A DNA stretch of 64,000 nucleotides from JBBRGK01 sp036741355 (GTDB lineage: Bacteria > Chloroflexota > Dehalococcoidia > CAUJGQ01), in contig DAINSK010000014.1 of assembly GCA_036741355.1 (NCBI GenBank), positions 1-64,000 of the forward strand. Direction: 5' to 3'. A model generated the notes under the pieces. The model did no database searches. It was not told the origin of the DNA and saw only the letters and a list, made by a program, of their open reading frames with translations. Of this stretch, positions 35,929-44,685 are shown piece after piece. The stretch's first letter is position 1. Each line of letters opens with the position of its first letter. A program made the translations under genes and the position numbers.

Positions 35929-36867
35929 TCATTCGCCTGTACGCTCCTTCACTATATCTGGCTGAGCGGCCTCGTTCACGTATTCGACGGCGGTGCTCTC
36001 CGCAGCGGTAACCGTCCGAACTGCCCTCGCCGGCATTCCGAGGCGGCGTAATCGTAATGCGGCGGCTTCGGCCTCAGCCGCGGAACCGCAGAGCGCGAAC
36101 AGCGCGGGTCCCGAGCCGCACAAAAGCGCGTGCCCGCGCGTATCGACGAGTGCTCGACGGTATCGCCAGATACCCGGGTACGCCTGCTCCGACATGCGGT
36201 CGAACGTATTCTTCAGCGTGTTCGCGTCCGGTAGCGCACCCGCGGATAGGGCTTCCGCGATTTTGGCAACTGAGTCGCCGTTGCTGTAGTCCGCACTACC
36301 GAGCAACGAGTACATCCGCGCCGTCTTGCGTTCGACGGCTATGTTGGGCGTCAGGACAACAAGCCACGCAGCCGGCGCGCCTCCCAGACGCTCCAGCACC
36401 TCCCCGCGCCCGGTTGCAACCTGCGTTCCACCATGAATAAAGAACGGCACATCCGAACCAAGGTCGCTCGCCAGCTGCTCCAAACGGCCGGCACCGACCG
36501 GCCGATCCGATAGGCGGTCCAGACCACGCAGTACGGTTGCCGCGTCGCTGCTGCCTCCGCCCAGGCCCGCAGCGGTAGGCACCCGCTTCCCGAGCCGAAT
36601 CGACAACGGTTGCATGGCGTCTCCGGCCCCCGTGTAGAGCGCCCGCGCCCGTTCAGCCAGGTTTTCAGCACCGTCGGGAACCGAATTGCCTGCCATCGGG
36701 ACGACTTCTAAGACTGGAAGATGTCCAGGAACCAGGCAGATGTCATCCCACCAGTCGATCGTTTGCAGAACTGTTCGTACTTCGTGATAGCCGTCCCACC
36801 GGCGACCGAGTATTTCAAGCGACCAATTGATCTTGGCAAAGGCCCGTAGACGCAGAGCGGCGCTCAC
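35929..36867 (-). CDS. ispE: 4-diphosphocytidyl-2-C-methyl-D-erythritol kinase
   Basis: GHMP kinase of 312 residues that phosphorylates CDP-methylerythritol in the non-mevalonate isoprenoid pathway. The N-terminal AKINWSLEILGRRWDGYHEV and the ATP loop PTAAGLGGGSSDAATVL are diagnostic, and the C-terminal LCGSGPALFALC is also typical. The start GTG overlaps the rsmA stop (GTGA), an rsmA-ispE pairing common in bacteria. Confidence 0.95.
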   Translation of the reverse strand: MSAALRLRAFAKINWSLEILGRRWDGYHEVRTVLQTIDWWDDICLVPGHLPVLEVVPMAGNSVPDGAENLAERARALYTGAGDAMQPLSIRLGKRVPTAAGLGGGSSDAATVLRGLDRLSDRPVGAGRLEQLASDLGSDVPFFIHGGTQVATGRGEVLERLGGAPAAWLVVLTPNIAVERKTARMYSLLGSADYSNGDSVAKIAEALSAGALPDANTLKNTFDRMSEQAYPGIWRYRRALVDTRGHALLCGSGPALFALCGSAAEAEAAALRLRRLGMPARAVRTVTAAESTAVEYVNEAAQPDIVKERTGE

Positions 36868-37796
36868 GTAACGTCTCGCTTGGTATCGCTCCGGATAGAC
36901 GGATGCGGTCCAAACTCCGCCCTAGCCGCCGCATATGCGAGCTGCAACCTGCGCCACTCGGCAATTTTCAGCGTACCAGCGCGGCGTATAGGATCGATTT
37001 CCGCCGCTTCGAGTAGACCCGGAGCGTCGCCGGGTGGCATCCACAGGCCGCCGGACAGTGCATTATGCATCTGTTTGCGAGGGTTTCGGAATCCGGCCCG
37101 CACGACCTCAAAAAACGCCGGCAGATCCTGCTCTGGGATTAGCGGCTCGCTGTATACGTCCAACCGGATAACGGCCGAATCGACCTTCGGCGGCGGATCG
37201 AACGCCCGCGGCGGCACGCGAAACAGCACTTCCACTGAGGCGAAGACCTGCACCGACACCCCGAGCAGGCTCAGCCCCTTTCGCTGTCCGGCGATACTCT
37301 CCGCTACTTCTCGCTGAACCATGACGATGAAGCGGCGCGGACGCGGCCCTTCCTCCAGAAAATATCGCATGACGGGTGCGGTGATGTAGAACGGCAGGTT
37401 GGCGACGACGACGTACGGCGGCTTTCTGCCTCCCTCAGCAAGGAGCTGATCTACCGGATGGGCGAGAATGCTCGCGGCGATCACGGTGAGACGCGACTCA
37501 CCCGCATATTTGCGCCGCAATGCCTCGGCGAGGTTCTCGTCTAACTCAACCGCCGTTACATGTGCGGCGCGCTCCAGGAGTAAGCCGGTGATCGCGCCCC
37601 CACCCGGCCCCACTTCGAGAACGTCGTCGTCCAGTGTTAGATCGGCAGCGTCGACAATGTCGTGCGCGATCAGCGGGTCTTTGAGAAAATGTTGCCCTAT
37701 CCGGGGGCGCTTGTGGGCCGGCGAGGTTTCCCCCCCCTGCCGCGATGAGCCGGGCCGGAACCGTTCACGAGCTGAGGGTTGGTTGCGACGCGGCAC
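36864..37796 (-). CDS. rsmA: 16S rRNA (adenine1518-N6/adenine1519-N6)-dimethyltransferase
   Basis: Dimethylates two adjacent adenines in helix 45 of 16S rRNA, using S-adenosylmethionine. The SAM site is VLEVGPGGGAITGLL, with VELDENL, and the catalytic NLPFYITAPV (NLPY-type motif with Phe). The core begins at PRIGQHFLKD, about residue 31, so there is a basic N-terminal extension of some 30 residues unless a later start is used. The SRP RNA gene is just upstream on the same strand. Confidence 0.95.
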   Translation of the reverse strand: MPRRNQPSARERFRPGSSRQGGETSPAHKRPRIGQHFLKDPLIAHDIVDAADLTLDDDVLEVGPGGGAITGLLLERAAHVTAVELDENLAEALRRKYAGESRLTVIAASILAHPVDQLLAEGGRKPPYVVVANLPFYITAPVMRYFLEEGPRPRRFIVMVQREVAESIAGQRKGLSLLGVSVQVFASVEVLFRVPPRAFDPPPKVDSAVIRLDVYSEPLIPEQDLPAFFEVVRAGFRNPRKQMHNALSGGLWMPPGDAPGLLEAAEIDPIRRAGTLKIAEWRRLQLAYAAARAEFGPHPSIRSDTKRDVT

Positions 37797-37810
37797 CTGT
37801 TCGGCCTCTG

Positions 37811-37848
37811 TAAAGCAAAGGGCGGACGGCTGAATTCAGCGTCCGCCC
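37811..37848 (-). terminator. Hairpin terminator of the SRP RNA gene
   Basis: On the minus strand GGGCGGAC pairs with GTCCGCCC, with an inner palindrome GCTGAATTCAGC extending the stem. TTTGCTTT follows. It begins 19 nt beyond the SRP RNA 3' end and ends before rsmA. Confidence 0.75.
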
Positions 37849-37866
37849 GTAACCTGTCGGGAGTCA

Positions 37867-38136
37867 GGTCGTGCACCCATTGTCGATCTCGCCCCGCGAG
37901 CTTACCTTCGCCGTCCGGCTCGGGCCACGCACCCCGGCGGCACCCGAAAGGGCCCACTTACGGCTGCAGTCTTCCGACCCTGACCGGGTTCATGGTCTTT
38001 CGCCGCGCCGGACGCAGCCTGTCAACACCGGCAGCGTCGGCAGTCCTCTGGGACCGCAGACCTCGAATGGGAGTTCAGCCCCGCCTAAGGAGGGTTTCAG
38101 GTACAGGGCACCCCCAACACCCCGCTTAGCACGACC
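37867..38136 (-). ncRNA. ffs: Signal recognition particle RNA, large bacterial type
   Basis: A 270-nt SRP RNA. The domain IV core reads GGTCAGGGTCGGAAGACTGCAGC followed by GTAAGTGGG and GTGCCGCCGGGGTG, the conserved Ffh-binding hairpin and its distal part. The 5' part has GGGGGTGCCCTGTACCTG, typical of the Alu-like domain. The outermost GGTCGTGC (38136-38129) pairs perfectly with GCACGACC (37874-37867), fixing both ends. Overlapping frames on either strand here are not genes. Size and Alu domain match the Bacillus-like, not the short E. coli-like, form. Confidence 0.93.
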
Positions 38137-38176
38137 ACACATATGATAACGACTGCGCAGGCGGGGGACAACGTGA

Positions 38177-39625
38177 TTAGACGTGAGTGCGTACCAGCGC
38201 CCCGTCGTCGAGCACCGTAACGCGCTCCACTGTTTGCCGTATGAGCGCATAGTTCGTTGCGAAATCGGCCGCCTGCCAGCCGGTCGTCAACGCTTCCAGT
38301 ACCGTCGCCCGCTCTCGACGCTGATCGCCAAACGACTCGACGATTTTGCGCCGCCCTTCGAGCTGCCTAAGCGCTTCGTCGGTTTCCATTTGCTGTTGCG
38401 TCAACTCGACGCTCAACTCGCGCAGCCGCTCCATCGACATCTCTTGCGCGGCGGCCGCGTGCATATGCTGCTCCAACGTCCGGTCAAGTTTCCGCAATCG
38501 AACTCGCAGCTTTTCGACCTCAACTTCTACTGTGGGCCCCGCGATTTCGGCGGAGTCGGCGCCGGCGAGCGCCTCAACGATCGCCGCCGCGGCCTGGCGC
38601 CTGACTTCTTCTTCCAAGATGCCGGCTCGCCACGTGTGATAGTCGCACATGCTCTGGTTGGTGCGGCTCAGGCACTGGTAATAGCGGTATTCGGCTTCGC
38701 CTTCGCTGCCGTCGCCACGACGCTTCCACGTCTGCCGGCGGCTGACGCCGATCATCTTGTTGCCGCAGTAGCCGCAATAGGCAAGGCCGGACAGAAGATA
38801 CTGTCGAACGCGCCGCTCTCCGCCACCGGTGCGCCTGCTGGCCATGCGGTCTTGTACGCGGCGAAAGTCTTCCGGCGAAATCAGTGCCGTATGGCTGCCC
38901 GGAACGCGAACGCCAAAGCGGGTGTAGGTGCCAAGATATGCCCGATTCAGGAGAATATCGCGGATGGTTACCATGCTCCAGTTACCATCGCGACGCGTGC
39001 GAAAGCCCTCCTCGTTGAGACGGCGGGCGATCAGGCGGATGCCCAGCCCCTCACGCGTATACAGCCTAAAAATGTAGCGAATTACTGGTGCTTCATCGGG
39101 CACCGGCTCAAGGCGATGCTTGGGGCCGACCTGGTAGCCATATGGCGGCCGGCCAAGCACCTCGCCCCGTATCGCCTTTCTCCGCATCGCTTCGCGCACT
39201 CGGTCGCCGACGTCAGGTGAGCGTTCGGTCTTGACCCAATGTTCCAGCAGAGACGCTGCCGGGTCAGGTTTGCCGTCAAGCGTTACAAGCTTGCCGCCCA
39301 AACCATCAATCTGATAGAGACAGCGCGTAGCCTGCATGGCATCGCGTCCCAGACGGTCAACCGAGGTGACGACTACGAGGCAGGGCGCGCCGCGTTGGCG
39401 TTTTAGATATTCCAGGAGTTGCCGAAATCCGGAAAAGTCGTCTTTCTCGGCGGCGGTATCGAGAAACGTGGCGGCGACCTCGTGGCCTTCCTGCTTACAA
39501 AATTCGAGAAAAGCGCGATTCTGGTCCGCCAGCGAGTCAACAGCGTCGGCAGGGGCGCGCCCGGGTTTCGACGACCGGCCGCCATCTTCCCGGAAGTATC
39601 CCAACGCCTTCAATGTCCGAACCAC
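38177..39625 (-). CDS. Serine-recombinase-family protein lacking the catalytic serine
   Basis: A 482-residue protein with the layout of large serine recombinases. It has a resolvase-like N-terminal domain (1-150), a recombinase domain (about 165-270; YGYQVGPKHRLEP, GIRLIARRLNEEG), a zinc ribbon (CGYCGNKM and later cysteines) and a C-terminal coiled coil (about 345-440). The active-site arginines are present (Arg12 in GYFRED; Asp90, Arg91, Arg94 in DRLGRD). However, the nucleophile position two residues after Arg12 is Asp14 instead of Ser, with an insertion after it. The GTG at 39625 has GGGAAAGA upstream; the frame stays open to 39739. No attachment site or cargo is evident. Confidence 0.8.
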   Translation of the reverse strand: MVRTLKALGYFREDGGRSSKPGRAPADAVDSLADQNRAFLEFCKQEGHEVAATFLDTAAEKDDFSGFRQLLEYLKRQRGAPCLVVVTSVDRLGRDAMQATRCLYQIDGLGGKLVTLDGKPDPAASLLEHWVKTERSPDVGDRVREAMRRKAIRGEVLGRPPYGYQVGPKHRLEPVPDEAPVIRYIFRLYTREGLGIRLIARRLNEEGFRTRRDGNWSMVTIRDILLNRAYLGTYTRFGVRVPGSHTALISPEDFRRVQDRMASRRTGGGERRVRQYLLSGLAYCGYCGNKMIGVSRRQTWKRRGDGSEGEAEYRYYQCLSRTNQSMCDYHTWRAGILEEEVRRQAAAAIVEALAGADSAEIAGPTVEVEVEKLRVRLRKLDRTLEQHMHAAAAQEMSMERLRELSVELTQQQMETDEALRQLEGRRKIVESFGDQRRERATVLEALTTGWQAADFATNYALIRQTVERVTVLDDGALVRTHV

Positions 39626-39702
39626 TCGATCTTTCCCGCTTGACCATCGTTTGCCGGCGCCATCGACATCCGGCTGCGAATGGTATCTTCGTGGATCCCT
39701 GG

Positions 39703-40404
39703 TTATCCGACGTACAAGATCCGCTCGCAGCTGCTGCACTGGACAACGGCCATCCCGCTTCGCGCCTTCTGGAATATCTGCGATGGCAGCATAATGCGGC
39801 AGCCGAGGCAGGCGCCGCGCTGCACGCGGGCAACGGCTTCTCCCCGGCGCATGCGGCGTAACCGTTCGTAAAGGGCCATGGTTTGCGCATCGACCGGTTG
39901 CGTCGCAACTTGTCTGCGGTTCCGCAAGTGCTCGCGGTCAACTTCTATCTGTTCGAGTTGAGCCGCAATTTGCTGCTGTTCCTCTCCCCATGCGGCCTCA
40001 CCGTCGTGGAGCGATTGCGTGGCCGCCTGCGCCTCTACGCGCGATTCCTCGGCGTGAGTCATGGCAGCCAGTGCCGCCTCCTCTCGCTGCGCCTGCTGAC
40101 GTTGCAAAGCCTCCAGCTCCCTTTGAAGGTCTCGTAGCTCCTTGGAGTTGGTCACGGTTCCGCTGTACAGCTTTTCCTCGACAGCGCTTAGTTTCGGCCG
40201 TCCGTCGGCGACCTCCTCATCGGCAGCGCGCTGCTCGCGTGCAGCCTCGGCCGCCGCCTCGTCAAGCGCGATTAGCCTCTCTTTTGCTCCCGCCACGCTA
40301 TCGTCATTCCCCTGCCGTGAGCGCAGATCGACCAGAGTACGCTCCAGCGCGTCAATCTGGGAATCGATCTCCTGGAGCGCATACAGATCCGAAATATGGA
40401 CCAT
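39703..40404 (-). CDS. C4-type zinc-ribbon coiled-coil protein (DUF164-like)
   Basis: A 233-residue protein that is nearly all coiled coil (about 1-165, rich in Glu, Gln, Ala and Arg) with a C-terminal zinc ribbon (ACLGCRIMLPSQIF and QCSSCERILYV). This layout is the DUF164/CT398-like family, widespread and of poorly known function. AGAGGAATAA precedes the ATG. It lies 77 bp upstream of the recombinase-like gene on the same strand and is divergent from the yceD-rpmF operon. The 254-bp interval between them holds the plus-strand promoter and no gene. Confidence 0.85.
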   Translation of the reverse strand: MVHISDLYALQEIDSQIDALERTLVDLRSRQGNDDSVAGAKERLIALDEAAAEAAREQRAADEEVADGRPKLSAVEEKLYSGTVTNSKELRDLQRELEALQRQQAQREEAALAAMTHAEESRVEAQAATQSLHDGEAAWGEEQQQIAAQLEQIEVDREHLRNRRQVATQPVDAQTMALYERLRRMRRGEAVARVQRGACLGCRIMLPSQIFQKARSGMAVVQCSSCERILYVG

Positions 40405-40598
40405 TTATTCCTCTGTAGAGCAATGAGCGAAAGGCTGAGCGCAGCCTCAACCTGCGTGAAGAGGGGACGTGGTACGAGCCGGATTATATGCCCGTGGGAC
40501 CGGCCGGGACAAGGCAAAACTGGGAATTTTCGCAGCTTCGGTATAGTAGTTCGCAGAATTCGTTAAGGGGGCTTCGGCCGACCGCATAGATCGTTACG

Positions 40599-40629
40599 TT
40601 GACAGCGCCGGATAATCGTAAGCTATACT
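40599..40629 (+). promoter_or_regulatory. Candidate promoter of the yceD-rpmF-fab operon
   Basis: TTGACA at 40599-40604 and TATACT at 40624-40629, with a rather long 19-bp spacer. Start of transcription would be near 40636, about 23 nt before the GTG of the yceD-like gene. Confidence 0.55.
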
Positions 40630-40658
40630 TGAGTCTGTCCCGCAAAGGGTTACCCGTC

Positions 40659-41201
40659 GTGCAGTTCAACGTTTCACTCCTGATGCGCGAGCCTATAGGC
40701 TCGCGCAGGCGTTATCAAGCGGATGAGGAGTTTGTTCCGGTCGAGGGCGAGCGACTTCGGGTACGTGTTCAAGGTTCCGTTGACATGCTGCGCACCGACC
40801 GCGGAATTCTCGCCTCTGCTCACGTGACTTCAAGCGCCGAAGGCGAATGCGACCGGTGCCTGCTATCGGTGACGTACCCGGTAACGATGGACGTCGAAGA
40901 GGAGTTTCTTCCAACCGTCGATCCGATTACGGGTGGAAAACTCCCTCCGCCTGTGGAGCCCGAAGCATCGACAATAAATTCGCACCATATCTTGGACCTG
41001 ACGGATGTCGTCCGTCAGTCTTGGCTGCTTGTGTCACCGATGCAAGTGCTTTGCCGAGACGATTGCGCCGGCCTCTGCCCGGAGTGCGGCGCTGATAAGA
41101 ACAACCGGCCGTGCGCCTGCAGCGAGGCGCCGGTCGATAGTCGCTGGGCGGCTCTCTCTGCGCTGCGAAACGTGAACGGCGACCATCACGAGGAGAACTA
41201 A
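40659..41201 (+). CDS. YceD-family (DUF177) protein
   Basis: A 180-residue protein of the YceD/DUF177 family, linked to large rRNA accumulation in other organisms and usually encoded just before rpmF. Conserved features are the CDRCLL motif, the acidic EEEFLP, and the C-terminal cysteine cluster CRDDCAGLCPECGADKN (likely metal-binding). The GTG at 40659 is chosen because AAAGGG precedes it and the candidate promoter overlaps the longer open frame. The rpmF start lies 2 bp after its stop, so they are co-translated. Confidence 0.9.
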   Translation: MQFNVSLLMREPIGSRRRYQADEEFVPVEGERLRVRVQGSVDMLRTDRGILASAHVTSSAEGECDRCLLSVTYPVTMDVEEEFLPTVDPITGGKLPPPVEPEASTINSHHILDLTDVVRQSWLLVSPMQVLCRDDCAGLCPECGADKNNRPCACSEAPVDSRWAALSALRNVNGDHHEEN

Positions 41202-41203
41202 AA

Positions 41204-41401
41204 GTGGCACCGCTCCCAAAGAAGAAATACGCGAGTTCCCGCCAGGGCAAGCGGCGGAGCCACATCCACTTGGCCACGGTTACGGCGGTGGCGTGTCCTC
41301 AATGTCATGCTCCCCGCCTATCGCATCACGCCTGCCCAACTTGTGGCTACTACAAGGGCCGCGAAGCGGTGGCAATCGAAAAGCCGGCCTTGAACGGGTG
41401 A
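41204..41401 (+). CDS. rpmF: 50S ribosomal protein L32
   Basis: A 65-residue ribosomal protein beginning with GTG (MAPLPKKKYASSRQGKRRSH). The zinc-ribbon form is retained (CPQC and CPTC around CHAPRLSHHACPTCGYY). It sits between yceD and fabD, the usual junction of translation and fatty-acid genes. Confidence 0.96.
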   Translation: MAPLPKKKYASSRQGKRRSHIHLATVTAVACPQCHAPRLSHHACPTCGYYKGREAVAIEKPALNG

Positions 41402-41415
41402 GCAGGAGGCGCAAC

Positions 41416-42402
41416 ATGGCGCTGACGGTCCCCACCGGACACGCATCTATTCCGCCAGATGCTGACTCACGCCCCAATCTCGCGTGGGTATTTCCGGGTC
41501 AGGGCTCCCAGGTCGTTGGCATGGGACGCGACCTGTACGAGCGATTCGACGCCGCGCGCGACATATTCGACGCAGCCGACCGAGCGCTCGGTTTCTCGCT
41601 GAGCAGGCTCTGCTTTGAGGGGCCCGAGGAAGAACTGCTGAATACGGTCAACACACAACCCGCGATTGTGACGACCAGTATTGCGTGCTTCGCGGCCGCC
41701 TACGGCCGTCTCGACATCGTCGACGGCGCTCCGGCCTATGTAGCTGGCCATAGCCTGGGTGAGTACTCGGCGCTGATCGCGGCAGGCGTGATTCCTTTTC
41801 CCGAAGGCGTCCGCCTGGTACGCGAACGCGGCCGGCTGATGCAAGAAGCCGGCGAGCGAAACCCGGGGACGCTCGCAGCGATTATGGGCCTCGATGATTC
41901 GATCGTCGAAGAGGTGTGCCAGGAGACCGGGGCCGAGATCTGCAACATCAACGGCGCCGGCCAGATCGTCATCGGCGGCCCGCGCGATGCGGTACTCCGG
42001 GCAATGGACCTTGCGAAGGCGCGTGGCGCCGCTCGCGTTATCCAACCGAACGTCAGTGGCGCCTTTCATTCGTCGCTAATGCGCCCGGCCGCCGATGGCA
42101 TGCGCCGCGCCCTCCTCGATGCAAACTTGCTCGACCCACGCATCCCCATCATCGGTAACTGCGACGGCGTGCCCCTCGAATCCGCGAGGGCGATTAAAGA
42201 CGAATTGGCGCGGCAGGTGGCAACAGCGGTGCAGTGGCAACGCTCGGTGGAGTATATGGTCCGGGCAGGCGTCTCTACGTTCGTCGAGATCGGTCCGGGT
42301 CGCGTTCTCAGTAGTCTGATTAAACGGATTGCGCGCGGTGTCTCCGTCCGCGCCGTCGGCGATGCGGCCGCCATCGAAGGCGATGCCGCGGGCAGCGCAT
42401 GA
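41416..42402 (+). CDS. fabD: Malonyl CoA-ACP transacylase
   Basis: Transfers malonyl groups from CoA to acyl carrier protein for fatty acid synthesis; 328 residues. The FPGQGSQ motif begins near residue 26, the nucleophile is Ser113 in GHSLGEYSAL, and the catalytic histidine is in SGAFHSSLM. ATG 41416 has AGGAGG 6 nt upstream. The stop overlaps the fabG start (ATGA). Confidence 0.96.
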   Translation: MALTVPTGHASIPPDADSRPNLAWVFPGQGSQVVGMGRDLYERFDAARDIFDAADRALGFSLSRLCFEGPEEELLNTVNTQPAIVTTSIACFAAAYGRLDIVDGAPAYVAGHSLGEYSALIAAGVIPFPEGVRLVRERGRLMQEAGERNPGTLAAIMGLDDSIVEEVCQETGAEICNINGAGQIVIGGPRDAVLRAMDLAKARGAARVIQPNVSGAFHSSLMRPAADGMRRALLDANLLDPRIPIIGNCDGVPLESARAIKDELARQVATAVQWQRSVEYMVRAGVSTFVEIGPGRVLSSLIKRIARGVSVRAVGDAAAIEGDAAGSA

Positions 42403-43172
42403 CATCGGGGCCCTTCCCTGGAACCCGCGTACTCGACGGCAAGACTGCACTCGTCACGGGTGCCAGCGGAGGGATCGGCAAAGCGATTGCGGTGGCTCTC
42501 GCGGCCTCCGGCGCTTCGATTGTGGTCAATTACCATTCAAACAGACAGGCAGCGGAAGAGACGCTCGCCGCAATCGCGGCAAACGGTTCGGAAGCGATCG
42601 CTGTCGAGGCGGATATCGCCGATCCAGCGTCCGTCGATCGGCTGTTTCAAGAGAGCGCAAAGCGTTTCAGTAGCCCGGATATCCTGGTAAACAATGCCGG
42701 CATGACCCGGGATGGTCTGCTCATGCGGATGAGTCCCGAGGACTGGGACCGCGTTATCGCGGTCGACTTGCGTGGGGCATTTCTGTGTACACGCGCCGCC
42801 TTGCGGGGCATGTTACGCCGCCGTTGGGGGCGGATCGTCAACATCAGCAGCGTCGTCGGTCTCGTGGGAAACGCCGGCCAGGCCAACTACGCGGCCGCCA
42901 AAGCCGGATTGATCGGCCTGACAATGGCGACAGCGCGCGAAGTCGCTTCGCGCGGCATTACCGTGAACGCGCTCGCGCCGGGCTTTATCGAAACGAACAT
43001 GACGGCCGTGCTCACGCCGACACAGAGGGACGCGGCCCTACGACGGGTTCCGTTTGAGCGCTTCGGTGTTCCCGAGGACGTGGCCCCCGCCGTAGTATTC
43101 TTTGCTTCGCCCGGTGCATCATATATTACCGGACAGGTTCTCGCGGTCGATGGCGGCATGGTGATGGGATGA
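42399..43172 (+). CDS. fabG: 3-oxoacyl-ACP reductase
   Basis: NADPH-dependent short-chain dehydrogenase of 257 residues that reduces beta-ketoacyl-ACP. The cofactor motif is VTGASGGIGKAIA, with NNAG, catalytic Ser in NISSVVG, and YAAAK (Tyr-x3-Lys). It has ATGA overlaps with fabD upstream and nusB downstream. Alternatives within the large SDR family are possible, but the neighbours support FabG. Confidence 0.94.
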   Translation: MTSGPFPGTRVLDGKTALVTGASGGIGKAIAVALAASGASIVVNYHSNRQAAEETLAAIAANGSEAIAVEADIADPASVDRLFQESAKRFSSPDILVNNAGMTRDGLLMRMSPEDWDRVIAVDLRGAFLCTRAALRGMLRRRWGRIVNISSVVGLVGNAGQANYAAAKAGLIGLTMATAREVASRGITVNALAPGFIETNMTAVLTPTQRDAALRRVPFERFGVPEDVAPAVVFFASPGASYITGQVLAVDGGMVMG

Positions 43173-43675
43173 CCGGTAATCCTGATTCGCAGTCGAATGC
43201 AGAGCGCGAATCTGGGGAAGATCAGAAGGCGCCTGGGATGTCGCGGCAGCAGCGAAAAGACCGCCTGCCGGCACAGCGTCACCGAGCGCGGACGCTGACT
43301 CTACAGTCCCTTTACGAAGCCGACCAATCCGGGCACGACCCGGTGAATTCGATTGAACGGCTGATAATCGACGAGCAGGCGGGGAATGAAGCCGCCGAAT
43401 TCGCACGCGGATTGGTGGCCGGGATTAAGCGAAGTCGCGCTGAAATCGACAACTACATCAGCACATCCGCACCGCAGTGGCCGGTCGAACAGCTTGCGGT
43501 GGTGGACCGCAACATCCTGCGCATTGCAATATATGAGATGTTGATTGAGAATGAGACGCCCATGCGAGTGGCCGTGAATGAGGCCGTTGAACTTGCGAAG
43601 GCGTTTGGTTCAGATGCGTCCCCGCGGTTTGTCAATGGGGTTCTGGGTTCCTTGAGCGCCCACAAGGGCGGGTAA
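43169..43675 (+). CDS. nusB: Transcription antitermination factor NusB
   Basis: RNA-binding factor of 168 residues for rRNA antitermination. The NusB fold is recognised from RHRARTLTLQSLYEADQSG, DRNILRIAIYEML and VAVNEAVELAKAFGSDASPRFVNGVLG. The first 25 or so residues are poorly conserved, so an internal ATG (MSRQQRK) may be the true start; the outer start is kept because it overlaps the fabG stop in ATGA. It separates fabG from acpP, which is unusual. Confidence 0.94.
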   Translation: MTGNPDSQSNAERESGEDQKAPGMSRQQRKDRLPAQRHRARTLTLQSLYEADQSGHDPVNSIERLIIDEQAGNEAAEFARGLVAGIKRSRAEIDNYISTSAPQWPVEQLAVVDRNILRIAIYEMLIENETPMRVAVNEAVELAKAFGSDASPRFVNGVLGSLSAHKGG

Positions 43676-43764
43676 AATTGCCCGCCGCGCGTACCACGCG
43701 ACCCCCAAGCCGATCTACGATGCAGCGCATAACCACAAAAAAAATTAAAGAACGGGGTGAGCCG

Positions 43765-44025
43765 GTGCCAACAGTCTTCGAACGGGTACGCAAGATCATC
43801 GTCGACCAACTTGGCGTCGATGAGGAGGACGTCGTGCCGGCCGCATCGTTCGTGGATGACCTCAACGCCGACTCGCTCGATTTGGTCGAGCTGATTATGT
43901 CGCTGGAAGAGGAATTCTCCACGGGCGTTCAGACCGTGGAGATCTCCGACGAGGACGCCGAGAAGATCGCCACGGTGCAGGATGCGGTGGACTACATCAA
44001 GGACCGCGGCATCGAAGATAGTTAG
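43765..44025 (+). CDS. acpP: Acyl carrier protein
   Basis: An 86-residue acidic carrier. The phosphopantetheine attachment serine is Ser37 in NADSLDLVEL. The GTG at 43765 follows GGGGTGAG; an in-frame ATG at 43720 would add a basic N-terminus unlike other ACPs. The interval 44026-44138 that follows holds only a possible short hairpin. Confidence 0.95.
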   Translation: MPTVFERVRKIIVDQLGVDEEDVVPAASFVDDLNADSLDLVELIMSLEEEFSTGVQTVEISDEDAEKIATVQDAVDYIKDRGIEDS

Positions 44026-44138
44026 AGCACGCCGCGCAATGCGTCTCGGGGGCGCGCATTCGCGTCGTCGTTCGGTGCGTCACGCTGTAGACTTATATCG
44101 GCAGCAGTGGTGAATCGAACGTAGCGGCGGATTCCTCT

Positions 44139-44639
44139 ATGGACTTCCTCGGGATCGGCGTTGGCTTACCCCAACTTCTGCTCGTCCTCCTGGTGGCGAT
44201 GCTGGTGCTCGGACCCGAGCGCTTGCCGGAAGTTGCCCGTCAACTGGCAAAAGGCATCCGCACGCTGCGCAGCTATGCAACTGAAGTTCAGGGACAGTTC
44301 GAGGGCGAGCTCGGGGACCTGCGTAGTGAGTTTCTCGATATCCAGCGCGACCTGACGTCAATCCATGGCGACTTGCGCGGCGGCCTCATGGAGCTTGATT
44401 CGAGCGTTCGATCGGTGCAAACCGAGATGAACTCGGCATTTTCCACTGCTAACACTCCTTTGGCGCCAGCCGGAACACCGGAGATCGATGAGCCCGCGCC
44501 GCCGGTGTCACTCGATTACGTCCCAGCGGCGCCGAGGCGGTACTCATCCACCACAGCGGCGACCAACGATACCAGCACCGGCGTCACTGAGCCGGCTGCA
44601 GATGGACGCTTGCCGGACTTTAGGCCGAGGAGCCGCTAG
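44139..44639 (+). CDS. Sec-independent translocase component TatA/TatB
   Basis: A 166-residue protein with one N-terminal transmembrane helix (about 8-24), the GPERLPEVARQLAKG hinge and an amphipathic helix, followed by a long hydrophilic Pro/Ser/Thr-rich tail. FLGIGVG, then the Pro in the GPERLP hinge, and the long tail resemble TatB as much as TatA; the two are hard to tell apart here. It directly precedes tatC. Confidence 0.9.
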   Translation: MDFLGIGVGLPQLLLVLLVAMLVLGPERLPEVARQLAKGIRTLRSYATEVQGQFEGELGDLRSEFLDIQRDLTSIHGDLRGGLMELDSSVRSVQTEMNSAFSTANTPLAPAGTPEIDEPAPPVSLDYVPAAPRRYSSTTAATNDTSTGVTEPAADGRLPDFRPRSR

Positions 44640-44685
44640 CAGCGAATTGCCGGCGGGATGACAAGGCCCGTCCAGGGAGCCCGGA

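Noticed and set aside
37779..38250. Open frames on both strands over the SRP RNA
   Set aside because: They overlap a structured RNA with a clear closing helix and conserved core; none resembles a protein.
38137..39702. Integrated mobile element around the recombinase-like gene
   Set aside because: No direct or inverted terminal repeats, no tRNA end, no cargo genes and no composition change were seen.
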